Assembly: GCF_004135735.1 (NCBI RefSeq)
Contig: NZ_CP012670.1
Coordinates: forward strand, 3,183,501-3,247,500
Direction: 5' to 3'
DNA: 64,000 bases
Source of the DNA: Sorangium cellulosum
GTDB lineage: Bacteria; Myxococcota_A; Polyangia; Polyangiales; Polyangiaceae
The notes under the pieces are model-generated. The model was not told where the DNA came from. It ran no database searches and was given only the letters and a program-made list of their open reading frames with translations. Numbering within the stretch: the stretch's first letter is position 1; each line of letters starts with the position of its first letter. Shown one piece after another: positions 33,489 through 42,597 of the stretch. The translations under genes were made by a program, and so were the position numbers.

Positions 33489-33559
33489 CTGGGGGACAAG
33501 GATTCGAACCTTGATAGCAAGAGCCAGAATCTTGCGTCCTGCCGTTAGACGATCCCCCA
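33489..33559 (-). tRNA. tRNA-Gln (CTG)
   Basis: A 71-base cloverleaf on the minus strand with acceptor TGGGGGA / TCCCCCA, anticodon loop TTCTGGC giving CTG, and T-loop GTTCGAATC. The discriminator is G and the next three bases are CCG, so CCA is not encoded here, unlike the two tRNA-Glu genes. It is the first gene of the tRNA unit. Confidence 0.95.
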
Positions 33560-33597
33560 AGGGGCAGTTGCGATGTGCAACGGCGTCAGGGCCGCGG

Positions 33598-33625
33598 AAT
33601 CTACTCGGACCGCCGGGCAAGTCAA
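33598..33625 (-). promoter_or_regulatory. Promoter of the tRNA-Gln/Glu/Glu unit
   Basis: On the minus strand, TTGACT (33620-33625) and TAGATT (33598-33603) are separated by 16 bp, a near-consensus housekeeping promoter. The tRNA-Gln 5' end lies about 38 bp downstream. It shows what a -10 box looks like in this genome (TAGNNT). Confidence 0.75.
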
Positions 33626-33914
33626 GCGAACAAAAGCCGACCCCTCAGAGATTTTTGATCTTGGCCGTGAAACCCGCGGCTTCTGTATGTTCCGGGTAGA
33701 CTGTGCACGTTTTGTGCCACGTGCCTGGAGCTCGCCCAGCCGCTGGCTGGCCGGCCATCACCCACCCACCGCGCCCGCGCCCGCATCGCCCACCGCCCGG
33801 CCGTGAGGGGCTTGCGCGACCGTGAACGGCCTTCCGCCGGGTTTCCGTGTCCTCTCGTCTTGCCGCCCCGGAGGCGCGGCCGCCGAAAAGTCGGGCCTGC
33901 CATGCTTCGCGCCC

Positions 33915-33942
33915 TTGACGTGCCGGGGGCCTGATTTACTTT
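33915..33942 (+). promoter_or_regulatory. groESL promoter
   Basis: TTGACG (33915-33920) and TACTTT (33937-33942) are 16 bp apart, about 150 bp before the groES ATG. The degenerate CIRCE starts ten bases after the -10, so it would cover the transcription start. The region 33626-33914 has nothing else I can identify. Confidence 0.6.
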
Positions 33943-33952
33943 CGGCCGCGGT

Positions 33953-33979
33953 TTAGCCACCGGCCTAGGAGAGTGCCAA
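33953..33979 (+). promoter_or_regulatory. Degenerate CIRCE operator (HrcA site)
   Basis: TTAGCCACC-N9-GAGTGCCAA matches the CIRCE consensus TTAGCACTC-N9-GAGTGCTAA at 8 of 9 positions in the right half and 6 of 9 in the left, with exactly the right nine-base spacer. It lies at the expected place over the transcription start of groESL. It suggests HrcA control, perhaps weakened by the poor left half. Confidence 0.55.
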
Positions 33980-34095
33980 GCGACTGTGATCTCGGGCACT
34001 TAGCTCTCGTCGCGGGGGCGGAACGCGCCTGCGGGGGGGTGGACGGGACGTCCGGCGAGCCGATGGTCCAATCATCTGATGACGAGGGAGCCACC

Positions 34096-34401
34096 ATGAA
34101 AATCAGGCCGCTGCAGGATCGGATTGTCGTCAAGCGTGTCGAGAGCGAGACGAAGACGAAGGGGGGCATCATCATCCCCGACACCGCGAAGGAGAAGCCG
34201 ATCGAGGGGCGCGTCGTCGCCGTGGGCAACGGCAAGATCCTGAAGGACGGCAAGGTCCGGCCGCTCGAGGTCAAGGTCGGCGACAAGGTGCTGTTCGGCA
34301 AGTACAGCGGCACCGAGGTGAAGATCGACGGCGAGGAGCACGTGCTGATCCGCGAGGACGACGTGCTCGCCGTGACCGAGTCCGCCGCCGCCGCGACCTG
34401 A
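34096..34401 (+). CDS. groES: Co-chaperonin GroES
   Basis: A 101-residue GroES, close to the usual 96-100. It begins [16 protein letters not shown] and carries the mobile loop with [16 protein letters not shown] and the conserved [21 protein letters not shown]. It caps GroEL rings during ATP-driven protein folding in the cytoplasm. The ATG at 34096 is chosen because canonical GroES starts there and GGGAG lies five bases before it. A short Ala-rich tail (TESAAAAT) ends the chain. It is 66 bp upstream of groEL and shares its promoter. Confidence 0.98.
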   Translation: MKIRPLQDRIVVKRVESETKTKGGIIIPDTAKEKPIEGRVVAVGNGKILKDGKVRPLEVKVGDKVLFGKYSGTEVKIDGEEHVLIREDDVLAVTESAAAAT

Positions 34402-34464
34402 GCCGGGTCGCGAGGCACCGAACGCAAGCGTTGCAATGCGGCCGAGCGGCCGCGAGGGGATTGA

Positions 34465-36156
<1,692 letters not shown>

Positions 36157-36244
36157 GCGCCTGCCCGCGCCGCGTCACCGGTCCGCGCGCCGCCCCCTGG
36201 GCGGCGCCGGCCCGGCGGGCGCGCGCCCGTTCCCGATGAGGCGG

Positions 36245-36287
36245 GCGAGGGGTCCTCCACGGCACGCTGGCCTGGAGGGCCCCTCGC
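36245..36287 (+). terminator. Hairpin after groEL
   Basis: A 14-bp stem with one mismatch (GCGAGGGGTCCTCC / GGAGGGCCCCTCGC) and a 15-base loop lies about 90 bp past the groEL stop and is followed by GCTTTG. It is a likely end for the groESL transcript. Confidence 0.55.
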
Positions 36288-36302
36288 GCTTTGTGGGGCC
36301 AG

Positions 36303-36427
36303 AGCTCAGGTGGCGCGGCCCTTCGGGGGCTCCCCGGATGGGCTTTCGTGCAGGCGAGCCACAAACGGCGCTCGCCGGAACGAGAGGCCCCGGAGGGGAG
36401 CCCCGGAAGGGCCGCGCCACCCGAGCT
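36303..36427. repeat. Long hairpin element, copy 2
   Basis: A 125-nt inverted repeat with 33-base arms 36303-36335 and 36395-36427 complementary at 31 of 33 positions. Its centre (36352-36380) is, on the minus strand, nearly identical to the centre of copy 1 at 11710-11738, including the loop sequence TTTGTGGCTCGCCT. The two copies therefore face opposite ways. After it comes GCCCGGGC and five T (36431-36443), which could end plus-strand transcription just before the crp promoter. Confidence 0.75.
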
Positions 36428-36441
36428 TTTGCCCGGGCTTT

Positions 36442-36471
36442 TTGACCCACGGTCACGCTGGGCGCTAGACT
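36442..36471 (+). promoter_or_regulatory. Promoter of the crp-like/PDE operon
   Basis: TTGACC (36442-36447) and TAGACT (36466-36471) are 18 bp apart. The ATG of the CRP-like gene is at 36480, only eight bases after the -10 box, and no ribosome-binding site lies between. The mRNA should have almost no leader. Confidence 0.6.
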
Positions 36472-36479
36472 CCCAGGCA

Positions 36480-37136
36480 ATGTCGGAGTCGTCGTTCGCC
36501 CGCTATGGACGCGAGTACCTGCCGGGTGACGTGCTCTTCCGCGAGGGCGAGTCCGGCGACGTCATGTTCGTCATCCAGTCCGGCGCCGTCCGGGTCAGCA
36601 AGTCGGTCGCGGGTGAGGACAAGGTGCTCGCGGTGCTCGGGCCCGGCGAGTTCGTGGGCGAGATGGCGATCCTCAACGGCAAGCCGCGGAACGCGACGGC
36701 CACCGTCGTGGAGCCGTCGCGCTGCCTCGTGGTCGAGGCGCGGACGCTGCAAGCCATGCTGCAGCGCAACTCCGAGATCGCGCTCCGGCTCATCAAGAAG
36801 CTGGCGAAGCGGCTCGACGCGGCGAACGCGCTCGTCGAGATCCTCATGCACCGCGATCCGAAGGCGCGGGTCATGCTGGCGCTCGCGCGCCACGCCGAGG
36901 CGTTCGGGGAGGAGACCCCGGAAGGGATACGCGTCCGCACGTCGCCCGCGGACATCGCGCGCGAGGTCGACGTGGATCGAGAGACGGTGGACGAGGTGAT
37001 GGCCCGGCTCCGCCGGCTGAAGCTCCTCGCGGACGGGCCCCCTGCGCCCGCGGCGATCGTGGTGGCCGACATGCGGCGGTTCATCGACTTCATCGAGTTC
37101 CTGGAGACGCCGCGCAAGCTCGGCGGAGAGAGCTGA
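36480..37136 (+). CDS. CRP/FNR-family cyclic-nucleotide-binding regulator
   Basis: A 218-residue transcription factor. Residues about 10-120 form a cNMP-binding domain (LPGDVLFREGESGDVMFVIQ, then GPGEFVGEMAILNGKPRNATATV, which holds the Gly-Glu phosphate-binding cassette). Residues about 150-190 carry a winged HTH (SPADIAREVDVDRETVDEVMARLRR). There is no FNR-type cysteine cluster, so cAMP or cGMP is the likely ligand. The very short leader and TAGACT -10 box support the ATG at 36480. Four base pairs after its stop begins a cyclic-nucleotide phosphodiesterase gene, so the operon pairs a cNMP sensor with an enzyme that removes the signal. Confidence 0.88.
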   Translation: MSESSFARYGREYLPGDVLFREGESGDVMFVIQSGAVRVSKSVAGEDKVLAVLGPGEFVGEMAILNGKPRNATATVVEPSRCLVVEARTLQAMLQRNSEIALRLIKKLAKRLDAANALVEILMHRDPKARVMLALARHAEAFGEETPEGIRVRTSPADIAREVDVDRETVDEVMARLRRLKLLADGPPAPAAIVVADMRRFIDFIEFLETPRKLGGES

Positions 37137-37140
37137 GCCG

Positions 37141-37908
37141 GTGGAGCTCCGGGTCATCGGCTGCCACGGCGGGGAGACCCCCAGGCATCGCACGTGCGCG
37201 TTCGTCGTCGACGACGTCCTCGCCATCGACGCCGGCTCGCTGACGAGCGGGCTCGAGGTCACGGAGCAGGCGCGCATCGAGGCGTGCCTGGTGAGCCACG
37301 CGCACCTCGATCACATCCGCGACCTGGCGACGCTCGCGGACAACCGCTGCCAGCTCGAGTGCCCGCCGCTCGTCATCGCGGGCACGCGCGAGACGCTGCG
37401 CACGCTCAAGAAGCACTTCTTCAACGGCGTGCTGTGGCCCGACTTCGCGGTCATCCCGACCCCCGCGCAGCCGACCATCAAGTACCTCGAGCTCAAGCCG
37501 GAGCGCCCGACGGTGGTCGCCGGGCGGCGCGTGCGCGCGGTCAGCGTGTCGCACACGATCGACGCGGCGGCGTTCGTGATCGAGGGGAGCGGGGGCGCCA
37601 TCGCGTACAGCGGCGACACCGGGCCGACCGAGCGGCTGTGGGAGGTGCTGAACCAGCAGCAGGACCTCCGCGCGCTGCTCATGGAGGTCAGCTTCCCCGA
37701 TCGGGAGCAGCGGCTCGCCACCGTGAGCGGCCACCACACGCCGCGGACGCTCGGCGCCGAGCTCATGAAGTACCGCGCCCCAAGGGACCTCCCGACGATG
37801 CTCTACCACATCAAGCCGGTCTTCCAGGCCGAGGTGGAGCGGGAGTGCGCCGCGCTGAAGGGGCTGAACCTGGAGGTCCTCCAGCTCATGGACCACTTCG
37901 TCCTGTGA
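37141..37908 (+). CDS. Class II 3',5'-cyclic-nucleotide phosphodiesterase
   Basis: A 255-residue metallo-β-lactamase-fold protein of the PDE1/CpdP class II type. The metal motif SHAHLDHI has His53, His55, Asp57 and His58. Later motifs are SVSHTIDAAAFVIE, IAYSGDTGPTERLW and LMEVSFPDREQRLATVSGHHTP, all in the order seen in this family. It should hydrolyse cAMP and/or cGMP in the cytoplasm. GTG 37141 lies four bases past the CRP-like stop, so they are co-translated. A ribonuclease Z-like or other MBL role is less likely because of the EVSFPD and SGHHTP motifs. The product of its action would lower the ligand of the upstream regulator, a direct feedback pair. Confidence 0.85.
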   Translation: MELRVIGCHGGETPRHRTCAFVVDDVLAIDAGSLTSGLEVTEQARIEACLVSHAHLDHIRDLATLADNRCQLECPPLVIAGTRETLRTLKKHFFNGVLWPDFAVIPTPAQPTIKYLELKPERPTVVAGRRVRAVSVSHTIDAAAFVIEGSGGAIAYSGDTGPTERLWEVLNQQQDLRALLMEVSFPDREQRLATVSGHHTPRTLGAELMKYRAPRDLPTMLYHIKPVFQAEVERECAALKGLNLEVLQLMDHFVL

Positions 37909-37992
37909 GCGCCGCCCGCCGCGCAGGTCGCGCGGGGCGCGCGCCGGGCTAGATCCGCCCGGCTCGCCGGCCGCGCGGGGCGCCAGGGGCCT

Positions 37993-38065
37993 ACGCTGGG
38001 CGCGAGGCCAGGGGCGGACGCGGGCGCCCACGCTGGGCGCGAGGCCAGGGGCGGACGCGGGCGCC
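37993..38065. repeat. 37-bp tandem repeat, two copies
   Basis: A 37-bp unit starting ACGCTGGGCGCGAGGCC is present at 37993-38029 and again at 38030-38065 (identical for 36 bases). It lies between the 3' ends of the phosphodiesterase and PP2C genes and ends just before the PP2C stop codon. A perfect repeat implies recent duplication. Confidence 0.85.
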
Positions 38066-38071
38066 GCGGTG

Positions 38072-38890
38072 CTAGCGGCACTCCTGGGTGGGCTCGTCGA
38101 CGAAGGCGCGCTTGCCGTCGGGGATCTCCTCGACGCGGGCGAGGACGACCGTGATGTTGTCCGTGCCGCCGAAGTAGTTCGCCCGGTCGATGAGCGCCTT
38201 GCACGCGGCGTCGAGCGAGCCGCTGGACATCACGAGCTCGAGGATCTGATCGTCGCTCACCAGCCCGGACAGGCCGTCCGAGCACAAGAGGTACACGTCG
38301 CCGTGGCGCGTCTCGTCCGTCACGAGATCCACGAGCACGTCCTCGCGGATGCCGAGCGCGCGCGTGATGACGTTGGCGGGGAGCTGCCGGACCTCCTCCT
38401 CGGTCATCCACGGCGCCATGTGGGCCGCGTCGCTGACGAGCGAGTGATCGCGGGTGAGCTGCGTGATCTGGCTGTCGCGCAGCCGGTAGCAGCGGCTGTC
38501 CCCGACGTGGCCCACCGTCACGTGCTCGGCGTCCTTCGAGAACATCGCCGCCACGATCGTCGTGCCCATCCCGAAGTCCGCGAGCGTCTTCAGCGAGCGA
38601 TCGAAGATGCGTCGGTTCGCCAGCCTGAGGCCGGTGACGACGTAGTTCTCCTCCTCGGTGAGGTTCGGATCGGCAGGGAACGGCCAGGTCGCGTCCCTCC
38701 CCACCGTCACGGACAGGAAGTCCGAGAGGGTGCTCACGGCAAGCTGGCTCGCGACGTCGCCCGAGCGGTGTCCGCCCATGCCGTCCGCCACGGCCACGAC
38801 ACGGTACTCCTCGCTGACGAGGAGGTTGTCCTCATTGTGGTCCCGGAGCAGCCCGGTATCCGTCATCCCGGCAAACCGGGTCCGCAACAT
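38072..38890 (-). CDS. PP2C-type Ser/Thr protein phosphatase
   Basis: A 272-residue PPM-family phosphatase. The metal-binding motifs are intact: DHNEDN (about 17-22), [38 protein letters not shown] and [10 protein letters not shown] at the end. It should dephosphorylate Ser/Thr residues set by kinases such as those at 16436, 57205 and 5805 in this window, though no kinase is directly adjacent. The protein has no membrane helix. A TACTCT box ends six bases before the ATG (38890), which points to a leaderless mRNA. Confidence 0.95.
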   Translation of the reverse strand: MLRTRFAGMTDTGLLRDHNEDNLLVSEEYRVVAVADGMGGHRSGDVASQLAVSTLSDFLSVTVGRDATWPFPADPNLTEEENYVVTGLRLANRRIFDRSLKTLADFGMGTTIVAAMFSKDAEHVTVGHVGDSRCYRLRDSQITQLTRDHSLVSDAAHMAPWMTEEEVRQLPANVITRALGIREDVLVDLVTDETRHGDVYLLCSDGLSGLVSDDQILELVMSSGSLDAACKALIDRANYFGGTDNITVVLARVEEIPDGKRAFVDEPTQECR

Positions 38891-38896
38891 GGGCAG

Positions 38897-38902
38897 AGAG
38901 TA
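38897..38902 (-). promoter_or_regulatory. -10 box of the PP2C gene
   Basis: TACTCT on the minus strand lies exactly six bases before the ATG at 38890. A poor -35 (TTGCGC, 38922-38927) is 19 bp upstream. Transcription would start at or next to the A of ATG. Confidence 0.45.
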
Positions 38903-39109
38903 GACGCGGAGCAGGGGGGCAGCGCAAGTTCAAGGCGAGGGCAAAGCGGAAATCCTGGGCCGAATCTCCCGGGGGCGGCCGCCCCACCGCGCCCAGAACC
39001 GGTCGGCGGACCCTCCTGGCGCCGGCCGTCCATGGTGTGCACTTTGCTCTTGAAAGATGGGAGAGGACGTGGGCCCCCCGCTCGGGGGCGACGTGGCGGG
39101 CGCGCGGGC

Positions 39110-40747
39110 TCAGAGCCAGCTCTCGCCGAGCGCGATCCCGGCCGCGGCCGCGACGGTCTCGGCGGCGCGGACGCCGCACGCGTGCGCCTCCTCGAACAGC
39201 GCCATCCCGGGCTGATCGACGTGGGCCCACGCGACGCGCTCGTCCAGCGCGCACAGCGGCTCGAACGGCCGCGCGCCGAGGAAGCCGGGGCGCGGCCGCG
39301 GCATCGCGTGGCCCCAGATCATGAGGTCCATCCGGTCCACGTCGTCGCGGAGGTGCGGGTGCGCCGGCGCGAGATCGCGCAGCACGCCGTCGGCGAGCGC
39401 CTCCCACGGCGCGCCGAGGAGCGCCGCGCGCGTTCCGGCCACGTCGGGCCCGCCGAAGGCGCGGTAGTACGTCAGCACGGTGCGCTGCGTCGGCGTCGAG
39501 AGGCGCGAGCGCTGCGACGTCGCCGCCGAGAGGTCGGTGAGCTGGTGGCGCGCGTCGACGTAGCCGAGCCCGTCCGCGCCGTGCAGGACCGAGTCCCACG
39601 CGTGATCCGGATCGACGGGCCGCTGGACGTGCAGGTTCGCGACGAGCCACGCCGACGCGACGCGCTCGGGCAGGCCGCGCGCCGCGCCGCCCGCGAAGAT
39701 CCGGCGCACGATGAACGCCGGCGCCGCGAGGATCGCGGCGCGCGCCTCGACGCGGCGCGCCTCGCCGCGCGCGACGTCGACGTAGCTCACCTCCACCCGC
39801 CCGCCCGGCCGCGGGCGCACGGACGTGACGAGCGCCCCCAGCGACACGCGCGGCGCCGCGCGCTCGAGCAGCGCCTTCACGAGCCGGCCGTTGCCCTCGG
39901 GCCAGACGAGATAGCGGCTGCCCGCGAGCTCCGGCGAGCGCGCCTTGCGCCCGGCGAAGTAGTGCAGCCCCGCCCAGGCCGAGATCTCCTCGAGCTCGCC
40001 GCCGAAGTCGTCGAGCATCGCGTAGCGCACGTACCAGCGCAAAAACGGCGTGCGGTACCCCTCGCGATCGAGCCACGCCGCCATGCTCAGCCGGTCGAGC
40101 TCGAGGAGCTCGGGATCGCGCGACGAGCGATCGAGCGGGATCTGGAACGCGGCGCGCCCGTCCGCGCCGGTGAGCTCGGTGAGCTCGTCCTCGCGCGCGT
40201 GGAACCGCTCGAGCTCGTCCCGCTCCTCGCCCGAGAGCGCGCCCTCGGGCGTGAGCCCCGCGTGCCACGCCCCCGCGTAGAACAGCCGCTCGCCCGGCGC
40301 GTGGCAGAGCCGCCGCGGATCGAAGACGGGCCGCCCCGCCGCGTCCCACCCGGTGACGACGCCCATCTCCTCGAGCAGCCGCAGCGTCGCGCGCGCCTCG
40401 GGGTTCGGCGCCGCGAGGTAGTGCGCGCCCCACGGGTACGGCACGACCCCGTCCTCGCCCCACGCGCTCGTGCCGCCGGGCCTCGGCTCGAGCTCGAGGA
40501 CCCGGAGGTCGAGCCCGGCGCCCGCGAGCCGCCACGCGGCCGAGAGCCCGCTCACCCCGCCGCCGACGATCACGACGTCCGCGCGCTCCGCGGGGCCGCT
40601 CGGCGCGGGCGCGCCGCCGCCGCGGAGCAGGTGGCCCGCGCCGTGGGCGGCGCCGACGATCCGGCCGCTCGGCGGCGCGCGGCCGGGGAGGGCCGTGTGC
40701 ACGAGCCAGCCCGCGCCGACGGCGCTCAGGAAGCCGCGGCGGTTCAT
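39110..40747 (-). CDS. Flavin amine oxidase-like protein with Tat signal
   Basis: A 545-residue FAD enzyme. The N-terminus has a twin-arginine signal (RRGFLSAVGAGWLV), so it should be exported folded with its cofactor. The FAD-binding βαβ motif is ADVVIVGGGVSGLSAAWRL (about 57-75), then LELEPRPGGTS. A C-terminal GMALFEEAHACGVRAAETV matches the end of the FAD fold of the amine oxidase/protoporphyrinogen oxidase superfamily. The gene starts four bases after the stop of the spermidine-synthase-like gene, so they form an operon. Oxidation of a polyamine or other amine produced by that partner is a reasonable inference; the substrate is not proven. Confidence 0.8.
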   Translation of the reverse strand: MNRRGFLSAVGAGWLVHTALPGRAPPSGRIVGAAHGAGHLLRGGGAPAPSGPAERADVVIVGGGVSGLSAAWRLAGAGLDLRVLELEPRPGGTSAWGEDGVVPYPWGAHYLAAPNPEARATLRLLEEMGVVTGWDAAGRPVFDPRRLCHAPGERLFYAGAWHAGLTPEGALSGEERDELERFHAREDELTELTGADGRAAFQIPLDRSSRDPELLELDRLSMAAWLDREGYRTPFLRWYVRYAMLDDFGGELEEISAWAGLHYFAGRKARSPELAGSRYLVWPEGNGRLVKALLERAAPRVSLGALVTSVRPRPGGRVEVSYVDVARGEARRVEARAAILAAPAFIVRRIFAGGAARGLPERVASAWLVANLHVQRPVDPDHAWDSVLHGADGLGYVDARHQLTDLSAATSQRSRLSTPTQRTVLTYYRAFGGPDVAGTRAALLGAPWEALADGVLRDLAPAHPHLRDDVDRMDLMIWGHAMPRPRPGFLGARPFEPLCALDERVAWAHVDQPGMALFEEAHACGVRAAETVAAAAGIALGESWL

Positions 40748-40751
40748 CGCG

Positions 40752-42494
40752 TCACCGCGACCACTCCGCCCACTCGCGCGTGTACACCGAGACGAGCGTC
40801 TGGTCGTTCAGCCGGTTGACCTGCGCCTCGACGCGGCCGAGGTCGCGAGGGAACCGGAAGAGCCCGGGCAGGGCGCCCGCGTCGAGGAAGCGGAGCTCGG
40901 CCGGATCGATCCGCAGCGCGCCGGGCGCGGTGAGCCCCTCGCCGCCCGCCAGGATGAACCCCCACTCGCCGAAGCTCGGCACGTAGACGTGCAGCGGCGC
41001 GGTCGTGAAGCCGGCCGCCTCGAGCGTCGTCACGACGCTCCAGAACGACTCGCGCGCGTACTGGGGCGACGTCGCCTGCACCATGGCGACCCCGCGCACG
41101 GAGAGCCGCTGCCGGAGCAGGTGGTAGAAGGCGTCCGTGTACAGCTTGCCCACGGCGTAGTTGCCCGGGTCGGGGAAGTCGACGATCGCGAGGTCGTACG
41201 CGTCGGTCGACCCCTCGAGGAACTTGTACGCGTCCTCGTTGCGGATGACGACGCGCGGGTCGTGGAGCGCGCCGCGGTTCAGGTCCGCGGCGAGCGGCAG
41301 GTCGCGGAAGGCGGTCGTGACCGCCGCGTCGAGGTCGACGAGCGTGATCCGCTCGATCGACGGGTAGCGGAGCAGCTCGCGCGCGGCGAGCCCGTCGCCG
41401 CCGCCGAGGATCATGGCGCGCCGCGGATCGCGGCCCAGCGCGGCGACGGCCGGGTGCACGAGCACCTCGTGGTAGCGGTGCTCGTCGTCCGACGAGAACT
41501 GGAGGTTGCCGTTCAGGAAGAGGCGCGTCGTGCGCGGGCTCCTCGTGATGACGAGGCGCTGGTAGGGCGACTGCGCCGCGTAGACGACCGGCGCGCCGAA
41601 GTAGAGCGCCTCGGAGCGCTCGATGAACCGCGTCACCAGCGCGAAGGCGATCCCGAGCCCCGCGATCACGACGGCGCAGAGCGCCCGCAGCCGGACGACG
41701 ACGGCGCGATCGAGCGGGAAGAGGAACGTGCTCGTGAGCGCGACCGCCGCGTTCAGGAGGCCGAAGAAGAGGCTCGTCTGGTGGATGCCGAGGCGCGGCA
41801 GCAGCAGCGAGGGGAAGAGCAGGCTCGCGGCGAGGGCGCCGATGTAATCGAGCGTGAGCACCCGCGCGACGAGCCGCTTGAGATCCAGGGAGAAGTTGAG
41901 CAGCCGGATGAGCAGCGGGATCTCGAGCCCCACCAGGATGCCGATGAGCAGCACGAGCGAGTAGAGCAGCGCGCGGAACGCCCCGAGCGCGGTGTAGGCG
42001 CGGAAGAGCATCGGCGCGGAGAGCCCGCCGACGAGCGCGAGGCCGAGCTCGATCTCGACGAAGTGCTCGAGGAGGCGGGTCTCGACGTACTGGGACAGGT
42101 ACGAGCCGATCCCCATCGCGAACAGGTACAGGCCGATGACGAAGCTGAACTGCGTCACCGAGTCCCCGAGCACGTAGCTCGCGAGCGTGCCGGTGATGAG
42201 CTCGTAGATGAGCCCCGACGTGGCGATGACGAACACGCTCACGAGGAGCGCCGGGTGCACGAGGCGGGGCAGCGGCTCCGCCGCCGGGAAGGGCGCCGGC
42301 GCGCCCGCGGGCGGCGCGCCCCCGGCCGGCGCCCCCGCGGGAGGGACGCCCCCGACCCACGCGCCCGCGGGCGGCGCGCCCTCGGCGCATGCATCCGCGG
42401 GCGGCGCGCCCTCGGCCCGCGCTCCTCCGGGGCGCGCCTCCCCGGGGCGCGCGTCGCCCGTCGATCGCGTCGAGCTCACGTCGGTGGCCGGCAT
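40752..42494 (-). CDS. Membrane-anchored spermidine synthase-like protein
   Basis: A 580-residue fusion. After a roughly 60-residue Ala/Gly/Pro linker, about seven transmembrane helices (VFVIATSGLIYELITGTLAS onward) form a membrane domain to about residue 290. Residues about 305-560 are a spermine/spermidine-synthase-like Rossmann domain with GGGDGLAARELL (SAM/dcSAM site), LVDLDAAV and VDFPDPGNYAVGKLYT. The DxD-type aminopropyl region is present. I start at ATG 42494, seven bases after a TAGGAC box; an upstream ATG at 42527 is in the same frame. Such membrane SpeE-like proteins are often found with DUF4178 genes, and one is divergently next to it here. It could make a polyamine or modify another amine at the membrane. 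Confidence 0.82.
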   Translation of the reverse strand: MPATDVSSTRSTGDARPGEARPGGARAEGAPPADACAEGAPPAGAWVGGVPPAGAPAGGAPPAGAPAPFPAAEPLPRLVHPALLVSVFVIATSGLIYELITGTLASYVLGDSVTQFSFVIGLYLFAMGIGSYLSQYVETRLLEHFVEIELGLALVGGLSAPMLFRAYTALGAFRALLYSLVLLIGILVGLEIPLLIRLLNFSLDLKRLVARVLTLDYIGALAASLLFPSLLLPRLGIHQTSLFFGLLNAAVALTSTFLFPLDRAVVVRLRALCAVVIAGLGIAFALVTRFIERSEALYFGAPVVYAAQSPYQRLVITRSPRTTRLFLNGNLQFSSDDEHRYHEVLVHPAVAALGRDPRRAMILGGGDGLAARELLRYPSIERITLVDLDAAVTTAFRDLPLAADLNRGALHDPRVVIRNEDAYKFLEGSTDAYDLAIVDFPDPGNYAVGKLYTDAFYHLLRQRLSVRGVAMVQATSPQYARESFWSVVTTLEAAGFTTAPLHVYVPSFGEWGFILAGGEGLTAPGALRIDPAELRFLDAGALPGLFRFPRDLGRVEAQVNRLNDQTLVSVYTREWAEWSR

Positions 42495-42501
42495 CGGCGC
42501 G

Positions 42502-42588
42502 GTCCTAGCACTGCTCGTGCGAGACAACAGCCTCCTCGGCGGCGCGCGCTCGAAACGCTTTCGCCACCCTCCTCGACGCTTCTAGTAT
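42502..42588. promoter_or_regulatory. Divergent promoter region speE-like / DUF4178
   Basis: A TAGGAC box on the minus strand (42502-42507) lies seven bases before the speE-like ATG at 42494. A TAGTAT box on the plus strand (42583-42588) lies nine bases before the GTG of the DUF4178 gene at 42598. Neither has a good -35. The two boxes lie back to back within about 85 bp, so the genes may be co-regulated. Confidence 0.45.
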
Positions 42589-42597
42589 GTTGCTCGC

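Noticed and set aside
33091..33559. tRNA cluster as an integration (att) site for a mobile element
   Set aside because: No integrase or partial tRNA 3'-end repeat is found; the repeat is a full tRNA duplication with its flanks.
36303..36427. The long hairpin as a riboswitch or structured ncRNA
   Set aside because: It is an almost perfect inverted repeat with a second copy elsewhere in opposite orientation, which fits a dispersed repeat better than a ligand-binding RNA.
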